64,000 bases of DNA from Monarcha castaneiventris obscurior (lineage: Eukaryota; Chordata; Aves; Passeriformes; Monarchidae): NCBI GenBank assembly GCA_026261815.1, contig JAMPIT010000894.1, forward strand, positions 53,755,147-53,819,146, given 5' to 3'. Under the pieces are notes generated by a model. The model was not told where the DNA came from. It worked only from the letters and a program-made list of their open reading frames with translations, and ran no database searches. Numbering within the stretch: position 1 is the first letter of the stretch; each line of letters begins with the position of its first letter. The position numbers and the translations under genes were made by a program. Of this stretch, positions 49,001 to 61,000 are shown piece by piece.

Positions 49001-52000
49001 AATGCAAGCAAGGTAGCATTGCTGCAGGGAGAAACCAGCTTTTTCGTCTGAAACAAGCTAAAAAAAAATCTGATACAGGATGTACCTCTCCTCAGTGCCC
49101 ATTTCTTACAGAATGGTAAAAATGCAGACCATTAAATAGTCCATATTAAGAACCAGGTTTATAAAAATACTCATTATTTCCAGGTGCAGGTGAATGTAAG
49201 GCTTTCAGAACTCCTGAAAATTCCACAGGCACTTGCATTTCCCTTTAAATATGTAAATCCCTTTTGAATCATACCAAGGCTGCTGCAGTTTTGCCTTGCA
49301 AAGGGCAGGGTTTGCATGAGCTGCTGCAGTCCCCCCTGGCACTCCCACCTGGCAGCACAGGGCACTCCTTGTTCCCCTGTTTGCTATGAGCACCTGTCAT
49401 TCCAGGAGCTTAACAGAGCTGAGGCTGGATTTATCCATGGTGCTGTTGACAGGGGTGTTCTGAAAGGAGGGAAAGTTCAGTTGTTGTCACTTCTCCACAG
49501 TACCATAGGAAGCACCTCCAAGAGGGGCAGGAAAGGATGGGAGAGGGATTTTGAGTGACAGGGCTCTTACAGAGTCCATAGCAGAAATACAGAACTTCTG
49601 CTTTAAATCAGCAGTCAGAAACTCTTGTGTAGGTTTGTCAAACTCGGTCCCTCAGTTACTCCCCTGGAGAAACACTGTCTTTGCTGGTTCATGCTTACAG
49701 TTGTCTTGCCTGTCTCCCTTGCTGTGCATTTGGAGTGTCCTGCACTGCCCACAGCTCCAGCCCCCTGACCTCTCTCCTGCTCCATGGTGATGTTTGTTTG
49801 CCTGTCTGGTCAGTATTTTTCAGATGTTCCCTGCAGACAAAAAGAGGGTGGAAGAAGCATTAAGTGCTTGTCATCTGCCAAATGGCAAGGTAAGGGTTTC
49901 TCTGGATATCCAGAAGTCTCATGAGCTTGAGAAGGATCTTTTTCCCTGCCCTGACTGGGATGCCCTTGGCTGTGAAAAACCATCAGCTGAGATGCTCGTA
50001 GTTGCTTACCTTACCCTACCACTGCCAGCCCTAACCTTTGGCCTGCTGGCATCAGTTCTGACTGTCTTTCAGTAACACTTGTGACTCCAGCATTTGCACT
50101 GTGTGGCACAAGGAGCAGCAACACCTGGCCAGATGTTCCTGTCACATACTGGGGTTGTCACATCCAAGTGACAGCTGTGTGTGTTCAGTGGCAGGTAAGA
50201 GCTGTCGCAGGTTTGTGGTCCTAACACGTCTTCATTGCGTTCTCAGAATGATGCCATCAACCCCGAGGACTTCCCAGAGCCTGTGTACAAGACATTCCTC
50301 ATGAATCTGTGTCCACGGCCTGAGATTGATGAGATATTTACCTCACAGTAAGTTTCCCTCAAGCCACAGCCCAGAACTTGATCTCTTGTGGCAAAAGATA
50401 GACAGAAGGGAGGGGATTTAATGCCCTGTGGTTCATCTGGCCTTAAGCTGTAGAAGGGCAGGGTGCCAGGTCACTTAATGCCTTCACTCACAGCCTGAAT
50501 AAAAAGGATGAGACCTCACTGTGCTCCAGGACCCTGAAATACATGGGCCAGAGGGAGGATCAACCTCCCCTACGTGAAAAGATTTCCTCGGTAATTCCCA
50601 GGCCTTACCTCTGCCCCTCTGTGATCCTCTCACTGCAGCCATCTAAAAGCAAAGCCCTACATGACCAAAGAGCACTTGGCAAAGTTTATCAACAAGAAGC
50701 AGCGTGACACCCGTCTCAATGACATCCTCTTCCCTCCAGCCAAACCTGAGCAGGTGCAGAGCCTGATAGAGAAGTATGAGCCCAGCGGGTTTAACATCCA
50801 GAGAGGTGAGCCTTGTTCAGCCCAAAGCTCTTGCTGTAGAGGTGGGATGAAAGAGCAGAAGATCTCATGCCTTCTGCCACCCTGCTTCCCAGGAGAGCAA
50901 TCAGCCTGGTTCCTGCACCTCCTTGTGTTGCAATGCACTTCCAAAGAGATGCCAGAACTGTTCTGTTTGGGGACCATTAACAGCTCTGTTTGCTGTGCAG
51001 GGCAGCTGTCTCCGGAGGGGATGGTCTGGTTCCTCTGTGGCCCAGAGAACAACCTGATAGTGCTGGACAAGCTGATGCTGTACCAAGACATGAGCCAGCC
51101 TCTCTCACACTACTACATCAATTCCTCACACAACACCTATCTGACAGGTACTGCCGGGATGGGGGAGGCAGATGTGTGCGCCCTGGGGGTTTGGAGGGCT
51201 GTGCTGACTCTGAATGCTGTGTGACAGCAAGTGTCACCCTGCAACTGAAACCTGCTGAAGGCTGGCAGAGATTCGTGTTGGCCCTGTTTGAGCAGGAGCT
51301 GTCCTGTGTGAGTAGCTAACGCGGAGCCTCTCTCCTGCAGCTGGGCAGTTTTCTGGGACATCCTCTCCTGAGATGTACCGCCAGACGCTCCTGGCCGGCT
51401 GCCGCTGCGTGGAGCTGGACTGCTGGAAGGGCCGGCCCCCGGACGAGGAGCCCATCATCACCCACGGCTTCACCATGACAACTGAGATCCTCTTCAAGGT
51501 AGGGAAGAGCTTTCTCCATGGATGCTTTCCCCTGCCTGCTTTTAGAGTGATTGCTGAGAGAGCCAGAGGGATGGGCTGAGGGCAAAGATGTTTGAGAGGA
51601 AAAGATTGATGGCGGGGTGACAAGTGAATGAATGCGTGGGTAGAAGGAAAAGTGAACAGATAAGCACTAGGTTGGAGTCTGTACATTTTTGGTACAGGAG
51701 GAGTAGCAGAGAGGTTGATAGCTGGATGAAGATGGATGAATGAATGAGAGAAATGTGGGAAGTCAGGCAAAAGCCATGGAGAGATGGCTGAGCAGAGGTG
51801 TCTGTACACAGGGCTGTGTCACAGGATGGATGGACAGAATGTGGCATGAGGTTGATGGATTTATAGATAGAGGCACATCAAAGAAGAAAACAGGATGGGT
51901 TTTAGAAAACACACAGTTAAAATGAGTTTATCTTCTTGTCTGCAGCAGGTTTATATTGCTGACAGCCTCAAGTGGAGGCTTTTGGAAGAATAGTGTTCAA

Positions 52001-55000
52001 TTTCTTCCTAATGACCTGAGTGTTGGAATGTGTTCTGTGGAGCAGCTGGCTTCCCTGAGGATTCAGCTCCCAGGCTTTGGAAGCACAGCACAAAGCCAGG
52101 CAGCACAGGGCATTTATCCACAGCTTGCAGGTTACAAATAAAGGCATCACACTGACTTTTTTTTCTTCACTCCTCGCAGCTGCTGCCAACAGGTAGAGGC
52201 TCTTTAGATTGTTTTTTCCGGCTCTTTATTTTTCTTCTGTATCTTCCCTCCAGTTCCCACACTTCACTATTGCTAAAATATTTATGTGGGGGGCAGGGGA
52301 AAAACAACCAACCAAACCATTCCTTAAGGTCAGAGGTATTGTCATCCTCAGACTCAGTAATTTCCAAAGCCCTGTGGTATCACTGCTGCTTTTTGCACAG
52401 CAGCTCACTGCAGATAGAACAGAAATAATGACATTTGTAGCTGCTGTAATTGCAGAGTTCTGCTGCAGCCTGGGACCAGTCCTCAAGGAAATTATAACCT
52501 GCTAACACAGCATGTGCTGGGTTTTGGTTTTACATAACACATAGTCCTTCTTTCCACTACAATTCCTGTGGCCTTTTAGTAGCATTGTCTGAGGCTTTTC
52601 CTCAGAGCCTTGAGGCTTCTGTGACTGACTCCCAGTGGTCCATGGAGGAGCAGCTGTGGCAGCCACCCTCCGTGCTGAGGTCATGGCTGATCCATGATTT
52701 GGGATGATCAGGGGACTGTACTTGCAAAGGAGCAAATGGCACTTCTTTACCAATTAGCAGCACCAGAAGGGAAAATAGTGAAAAGTTTGTGGCAGTTTAA
52801 CAGGGGCTTGGGGAAAATATTAATATTTTTTCTTACATCATTAATGCTGAGAAGGTTTCCATGGTATTTGCATTTGAAATGTCAGCACAGCTGGTGACTG
52901 AACACTCCATCTCTTTCTGCTGCCAGGCAAAAGGGTTTTATAAGCAGCAGAAATGATAGAAAATTGGGCAGGGTCAGAGGTAAGTATGGATAGAGCTTGC
53001 AGTGGTTTAATCTGGTGCTGTACACACCTTTCTGTGCCAGTTCAAGGTGCTTCAGGCAGGGCTTTTTCCTTCTGGCCAGATGCTCTCATGTGCAGTGATG
53101 TGTACACTGACCTATGCAGCTAGACCAAAAACTCACCTACCTGCATCTTCAGCTTTGTTTTGTTGCAAACTGTTGAGTTTAGCTCCGCATGGATCCTCTG
53201 GAGCTGGAAATCTGGGCAGGTGTGAAAAAGATGACACTTCTCACCTTCTTACTGAGAGAAGTTTAGTGACTTTGAAAGGAGCTCCTGAGAGACAATTTTG
53301 GAGTCCGTTCAGTGGGAGGTCAGCTGTGTGTCTGTTATTGAGTGCTGAGCTTCTCTCTGACCTTGGCCTCTCCTTCAGGATGCCATCGAGGCCATTGCAG
53401 AAAGTGCTTTTAAAACATCTCCATACCCCGTGATCCTGTCCTTCGAGAACCACGTGGACTCGTGAGTATTTGGTGATTGGGAGAATTGTCTGCTGTGTCC
53501 AGAGCAGAAAATACACAGGCAAGGGCTGTTGGGTTTTAGGCAAGTGCTGAGCTGAAGTGAAGCATTAACTGAGGTTTTTGAAGCAAGTGGAGGTGGGTCA
53601 GAGCTGAAAGATGAGCCTTAACCTGCCGAGTGGAATGATCACAGTTGTGCAGCCTTTTACCTTGGGCCTGCAGAGTATGAACATGGGAGTTGGCTTAGGA
53701 ATGGGACCTCAACATCTGCATAGCTGAGATGGTTTTGTGGGTGGAGGACATGGATCTCGAGGGGGTTGTTCATGCCAAGCTCTGGATTTGGGCATTTGCT
53801 TTCCTCTTCATTCCTGCCTGATCTCTCTTAGGCCCAAGCAGCAGGCAAAGATGGCTGAGTACTGCCGAACCCTTTTTGGAGACATGCTGCTGACAGAGCC
53901 ACTGGAGAAGTACCCGGTATGGGGGAGCTGGGGGCAGGAGGTCACTGGGGAGGCCTTTCTGGAAAACTTGGTCACTCCTGGTGCTGGGAGGTGCCACAAG
54001 AGACACAATGCCATGGACATGGATCCTGGTTCATAGGCATGGGCGGAAGACTGTCACAGAGGTTTTCTTGTTTAACACTGTCACCCCAGGGGCTCTGGGC
54101 ACTGAGCTCTGGCTGGCCAGGATGTACCAGGGGTTCCAGGTGTGTTCTGTACATGGCACTGGTCCAGCTCTGTCTGCCAGCACTTGGAAACAGGAGCAAG
54201 GGCCTAATCCTGCTTCTAGCCTGGAAATATTCCCTTCCAGGCATAGGTGGGCAGGTCAGTGCCATGTGCTTGGAATAACTGAGGAAAGCTCCCCATCTGC
54301 TTGACCCCAGTCTTCATCTTACCTGTACAATAGGTATTTTTGTGGGCCCAGTGACACCTTTGGTGCTCTCTGGTCATGTTGGTGCCACAGCTGCCCTGCC
54401 AGGGGACGTGGTTTTAAACATCTGAGCAGGGCCTGTGTTCTGCAGGGCATGAGGCATGTCCTTGGGGTGTGTGTAGAGGAGGGGCAGCTGAGGCAGCTGG
54501 CCCAAGCATCTGTTTGAAAGTACTGAGACCCAAAGAAGAGCTGGTAATTAGCAGTGAGCCAGCAGCAGCTGCCCACTGTGCAGCCCCATGTCCAGGCAAT
54601 AGGAACAGAGGGATGAGGCGGGGAGCAGTTCAAGGGATCAGCTAAGCTATTAACAGGCCTTTGCTGTCTGTGCAGGCTGTCACATGTCCTTGTCTTGAGC
54701 CACCTCCTCTGGGATCTTTTTTAAGTCTGCTGCAGGCAGTGTTTAAATCTGGCCTGAGTGCTGATGAGGGACTGAGGATCTGGGATAATGAGAGAAGTAG
54801 GTGGAATGTGAAGCCAGGGGTATGCAGATGCCTTCAGGTTGTATAGGTGTTTTTTAGCAGGATGGGTGGCTAGACAGCAAGGCAGAGCCTGAGAGGTGCA
54901 AAATGCTGGCCTAAAACCACAGGTGAAATCTTAGGAAAAATCTGCATTAATCTAGTGGGATGTGCTGGCAGATGGAGGAAATCAGGTGTACAGTGGGTGA

Positions 55001-58000
55001 GAAATGTCTGTGCACTGGCAATTGGCCAGGGGGACGGGAGAGGTGTTTCAATTCTCTCTGTGATGAAGTTTATCTGTTGCAGCTGAAGCCAGGAGTTCCT
55101 CTGCCAAGTCCCAAGGATCTCTTAAGGAAAATCTTGATTAAAAACAAAAAGAACCAATCTATGTCTGGGAAGAGGCAGACCTCTTTAAAGAAAGGGAGGA
55201 ATGTGGAACCAGAAACCATTGAGCATCCAACCTCTGTGGATGCTGAAGATACTGGTATGTCTGAAGGGAAATGGGACTAATTAAACTGATGGGTAAAGCT
55301 TCCAAATCACCCAATATGAGCTTGGGGCAAGATAGCACTAGTCATTAAATAAGTTATCCCAAGCAGCAGCATAAAATTGGAAGAGAAAGGAACTCTTCAG
55401 AGTACTTTGAACACTTAGTCCAGCCAAAAGTGACAATTGTTTAGACCCTGCCCATCATCCCTTAGTGATTCACTGATACATGCTGGCTTCTGGGTTGAGA
55501 GAAGGGGAATAATTTGTTACTACATGTAGCTCTCTGATAACCACAAATTCACCACAGCCTAGTTGTTCACCATGAGGGTCTTGGGAGGTTTATAAAACCT
55601 TCAGCCCCTCTCTGCTCCCTTCCTGTCGCCTCTTGGGCTCAGGGCCCATGTGGTAGAACAGTCCCTGTCATGGTAAGAGCACAGGAAGTCATGTGAGGAC
55701 AAGGTGAGCACTGCTGCAGAGCACCTGGAAATGGACATTTATTCCCACAAATTTGTGTGATCTTGGAGGGGGAACAGCCCAGTGGTTGTCACTCCTGGGT
55801 GTGAGGGGAGCCTGCAGCAGGAATGGTTTGGTCTCCTGGGTGTGCTCAGTGTACCAGTTTATTTGGATTTAGCCAATAAAATGGTAGGATTCTTCCCCTC
55901 AGTGTTCCAGCATTACTTGGTGGGGAGGTATGGGAGTGTTCCATTCCCAGCAGCCTGCAGGGTCCTGTCTGTGTCCTGCTGATCCATACCACTGATGTGG
56001 GCCTGTGTGCTTAGTCTGGGCAGGTGATGTGGCTGAAGAGGAGCCAGAGGAAGAGGATGAACAGCTCAGAAACCTGGATGAAGAAGAAATTAAAAAGATG
56101 CAGTCAGATGAGGTACTGTCACTGTTGGTTCTTTTCCTTTTCTGTTTGGATTTTTGCTCCTTCCATGTTTCTCTGGGGCCTCACCCTGTTGAATAGAGAT
56201 GAACCCGAGGTGCAAAGGGGAATGAATCTGCTGGGATCTTTCCATCCCCCACTCAACAAGACTTTTTCAGGAGAAACTGAAGCAGAGAAACTTTGTTGCA
56301 ATCATAAAGAATGTGGCAGAGGAGTTGCTGCTGACTCTGCATGATTTGGAGTAGTGTTTGCCTTGGGGTGTTGGAGAGGCTCAGCCATGGTCTGAGAAGT
56401 TGGGACTGAAAGTGCTGCTGCTGAAGGGGGAGGGAGGAGATCAGCATTCCCTTGGAAAAAAAGTGTCCTTCCCATTTCCATCTCCCTGGTATCCTTTGGA
56501 GAGAAGGAAAAACAGCATCCCCAGTTTGTCCCAGACTCCATGTTCTGACGGGTCAAAGAGGTCCTGGGCTTCGTACATCCTCCCTGGAACCTCTCCATGT
56601 GCCTTGGTTCCATTTTTGCCCAGCTGCCTGGAGATTCTGTGCCCCTGCCTGCCATGGAACTGTAGGACTGAGAAGCCAGAGAAACTGGAGCACTCTGGTC
56701 AGGGCAGCCACCAGAGCTCTTTGACTGGGAGGCCCTGTCGCAGTTTTTTTCATCTCCAGGAAAGGTCTCTTCATCTGTTTCCCTTCTGGATTATTTTCTG
56801 CTCAGGGCACGGCTGGCCTGGAAGTGACGGCCTATGAGGAGATGTCCAGCCTGGTTAACTACATACAGCCCATCAAATTCAACTCCTTCGAGGTCTCTGC
56901 CAGTAAGTCAGGCTCAGTCCCTTTGGAATCCAGGCCAAGTGCTTCCTGGGTCCCCTAGGCAGAACAGGGACTGGGTGTGCCTTGCTCCTAAATGCTTTAT
57001 CATCTCCTGTTTGTAGAGAAGAACCGGAGTTACGTCATCTCTTCCTTCACTGAGATGAAGGCTTGCGATCTGCTGAGCAAGTTCCCCATGCAGTTTGTAG
57101 AGTATCCTTTTGGCAGCCCTTTTCCAGTGCCACTGGGTGCTTGGAGTGTGAGGGAGATTCTTGACAGGATGCATCCTGCTGTAGCCAATGTCAAGGCTGC
57201 CAGATGCTTGTCCTTAAGAGGAAAGTGTATGGAAAAGGAGCCTGGGCCTGTCTGGGGTCTTGTCTGGAAGGCTCTGAGCATTTGGTAGCAGAACTCCAAC
57301 GGTTTTTATAACGGGAATATGTGGGCTGGCCCCAGGGCACAACAGGAGCGCTCCCGCCTTGCTTCCTATAGAGCCTGTAGATACAACAAGCGGCAGATGA
57401 GCCGCATTTACCCCAAAGGCACCCGGATGGACTCCTCCAATTACCAGCCCCAGATGTTCTGGAACATTGGCTGTCAGATGGTGGCACTCAACTTCCAGAC
57501 CATGGGTGAGTGTCAAGGTGTCCTCCAGCCTCTGGGTGGGTGAGGTCAAGTGGTGCTGGTCTTTGGGTGCTCCTGGTCCCCATCTCTTCCTTTGCTGCCT
57601 TTTCCCAAGTGCTGTTCTCCTCTGACTTGATCTCCCACACAGCAACAGGACTTTCCCATGGCCAGCACAGACCTGGCATGCACACATGTGGACTGCTGTC
57701 ACCCTGTGTCTGGGCACTGTCCCGTTCCACAATGTCCACTGAATCACATCCATAGGGGCACCTGCAGCCCCTGTCCCCCAAGTTGCTACCTTTACAAGGC
57801 AGAGGCACAGCTCCATCTGGCCACAGCACTGACCCGTCTGTGCCATTGTTTCCAGGATTCTGACCTGAACAGGGAGGAAGGGCCTTTCCTTGCTGCACAA
57901 CCAGCATAAGAAGGAAAGAAAAGCCTTGAGAGAAAGCTGTTCCTTACCTCTCTTCCTTCCTCAGAGGGCTGTGCTATGTGTAGAGCATAGGAAACAAAAG

Positions 58001-61000
58001 GGAACGAGTGCAAGGTTGGTTCTGAAGAGGATGACACAGTGCAGGCAGGTGCAGAAACCACCAGGCAGTGAGTGTCCTCAGAAGTGTCAGACAGAAGATG
58101 GACTCAGACGAGGCCCAGAATAAAAGGGGAAAGGAGAAGAGGGGCTTAGGCACCTACTTATTCCCACCCAAAATCAGCGGGTGCTCCTTAAAACAGGTTT
58201 TAATTTGGTTCTGCCCATGACTTAAGGTGCAAGCGCAAGCAAGCCACTTCCCTTCCTTACAACAGCTGCTGCAATATTTTTCCCTGTAGGGTGCTGAGAG
58301 GCTTAATTAGTTTTCAAGATGGCTTTGCGAGCCGTGGGCTGGCAGGGGCTGGAAGCTTCCGGCAGCTTTCAGCTCCCTCATAGCAGACAGGCTGCCTGCT
58401 CCTCCCAGCCCTGTCTCACTGTGTTGCTCTGCTTTCAGATGTCCCCATGCAGCAGAACATGGCCCTGTTCGAGTTCAATGGGCAGTGTGGGTACCTGCTC
58501 AAGCACGAGTTCATGCGGCGGCCCGACAAGCAGTTTGACCCCTTCTCCGTGGACCGCATCGATGGGCTGGTGGCCACCACTGTCAGTGTCACGGCAAGTA
58601 CAGCCTGGAGACCCCGTCCTGTGTCACCCAGAGGGACTCCCAGTGCCCCATGAACCCGTGGAGTCCTGGGGGAAGGCATTACTATGGCAACTCCCAGGCT
58701 TGTTGCTATTTTAAATTAATCATGATCACGTGAAAATGGAAAATGAGCATCTGCTGTGCAGAGGCAGCCAAGGCTGTGCTGGTGGGGAGGGAGGAAGTGC
58801 TGAAGCAAGAAATAGGGGTGGAGGTAAAAGAAGAGCTGGAGCAGAGAAGCTGTTTTGGGATGGGAGAGTGACTTTGGGCAGAAGGAATGCATGGGTCCTT
58901 CTGTTTTGTTTTTCCCAGCAGTTGCTAACTCTGTTTGTGTTGTTCACAGGTACTCTCTGGTCAGTTCCTCTCAGACCGCAGCGTGAAGACCTACGTGGAA
59001 GTGGAGCTCCTTGGGCTGCCAAGGGATGCCAAACGCAAACACAGAACCAAGCTGACCTCCACAGCCAACTCCATTAACCCTGTGTGGAAAGAGGAGGCTT
59101 TTGTTTTTGAAAAGGTGAGAGCATTTGGTAGTAATTTAGACAGAGAATCCTTAAAGCTCCTGATGGCCATGAGCACTGCCTCAGGAGAGGTCAGTGCCAG
59201 CAGAAGGAACCTGCCTCTGGAGACATCATGCCTGGCTTTGGACACGCTCAGGTAACATCCAAACGACAATATCCAAAACAACTCTCCATCAATATTTCCC
59301 AGAACAGACAAGGGGTAGCTGGGAATGGTTCTGGAAGTAACAGGCATTCGAAGTCTCCCCTCTGTGATGCCCTTTTCAGACTGATCAGTTTGGAAAACTT
59401 CCAGCACCAGAAAGGAACTGAATGTCTGTGGTTAAACTGTCAGTGAGAAACAGCCAAACTGGAGCAGTAATGGGACCAGTTTCCAGTTGTGCCAGAACAT
59501 GGAAAGCTGCCCTGTCTCTCCCCAAGAATTCAGTGATCACCAATCCAGTTGCAGGGCACAGGGAAGTTAAGTCAAGTACACATTACACAATTAATCTGTC
59601 AGGGGCAGTATCAAGCTACAGATATTTTCGGCCTAATTGGCTGAAATATCCTCCTTTCAGAAACACTCTGAGACTTCACTGCTGGCAGAATAATTTTGAG
59701 TTCATTTTATGGCACAAGAAAACAGGAAAGGAGGGAGTCAAAAGCCCTTACAGCAATGTTACCATGTTTTGCTAAATTATCCATCCCAGTTCATTCCATT
59801 CTCCAGTGAGTTGCTTCCTGGAAGCAGTGGTGTGGAGGGTTTGTTGCCCTGTTTTTGTCTTTAGGTAACATTAGGTAGATCTGGTGATCTGGGGCAGGCT
59901 GAGAAGCCTGCGTTTGGTGGATTCTGGGCATTCAGCTGTCTATGATAAACTGTGCCCTTAAATTACAAGATGCAGAAATAGGCAATGCTGTCCTTGGAGA
60001 GATGGAATTGTTTGGTTGGAAGGAGGAGGAGGATGCTGCTTTCAGGAGTTAGAATTGAGGACACTGGTGCCTTACTCTGCTTTTGCCTTAGATCATGATG
60101 CCTGAGTTGGCGTCTCTCAAAATTGTGGCTTGGGAAGAAGGAGGGAAGTTCATTGGCCAGCGTATCATTCCCATCATCGCAATGCACCCAGGTAAATCAG
60201 TGGAAATTCCTTCAGCTTTTGTGCCCTTGAGACCTGTCCATTGGGAGCCATAAAGATGATACAAACAGCTGCCTACTTTGCTCCTTCATCTCCATGCCTG
60301 AGGCAGTGTAACCTTCAAATCCATCTTGTCATAGCCTTGGCTTTATCCCATGAATATACTCACCGTGCCCTCCTGTAAAGAGGGCCTTGGGCTGCTGGAG
60401 CAGGGAGACAGGGAGGGACAGGATGCTGCCAGCTCAGCTCCCTCTCCTCCCTGCCCCAGGCTACCACCACGTGTGCCTGCGCAGCGAGAGCAACATGCCG
60501 CTCACCATGCCCGCCCTCTTCGTGTTCCTGGAGATCAAGGACTACGTGCCGGATGCTTGGGCAGGTAGGGAGCACTGGAATGTGCGGGGGGGGGGTGCTT
60601 TTGGCCTCCTCCAAACTCTGATTCAGAAGCATTTTTCCAGCCTGGGAAGTGCTTTCCTGCTGCGCCCTCAATTCCTTGTCAGGGTGGGACTTGAGCGCAT
60701 GCCAGCATCCTGTGACAGCCTTGCAGCCTTGGGAAGAGCATGGAGGCTCCCACTGCAGCTGTGCCTGGCTCCCACCTGAGGTGCAGTGCAGGTGTGCCAG
60801 GCTCCAGTGTGGCATGGCTCAGCCCTCCTGTTGTTCAGAGGCAGGGAGAGGTTTCCTTGAGGGAATAGGTGACATCTCTCGGGGCTGCAGAGAATGCGAG
60901 GTTTTAGGAGTGATGTTCTTCCCTGTGGGAAGAGAAGGAGGGCTCTTGCTGGCACTGAGATATGGGGACCTTCCTTTGATAAGAGAGCTGGATGAGACAG

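Noticed and set aside
57214..57900. 228-codon minus-strand frame across PLCB2 exon 18
   Set aside because: Antisense to a real exon plus flanking intron, with no domain.
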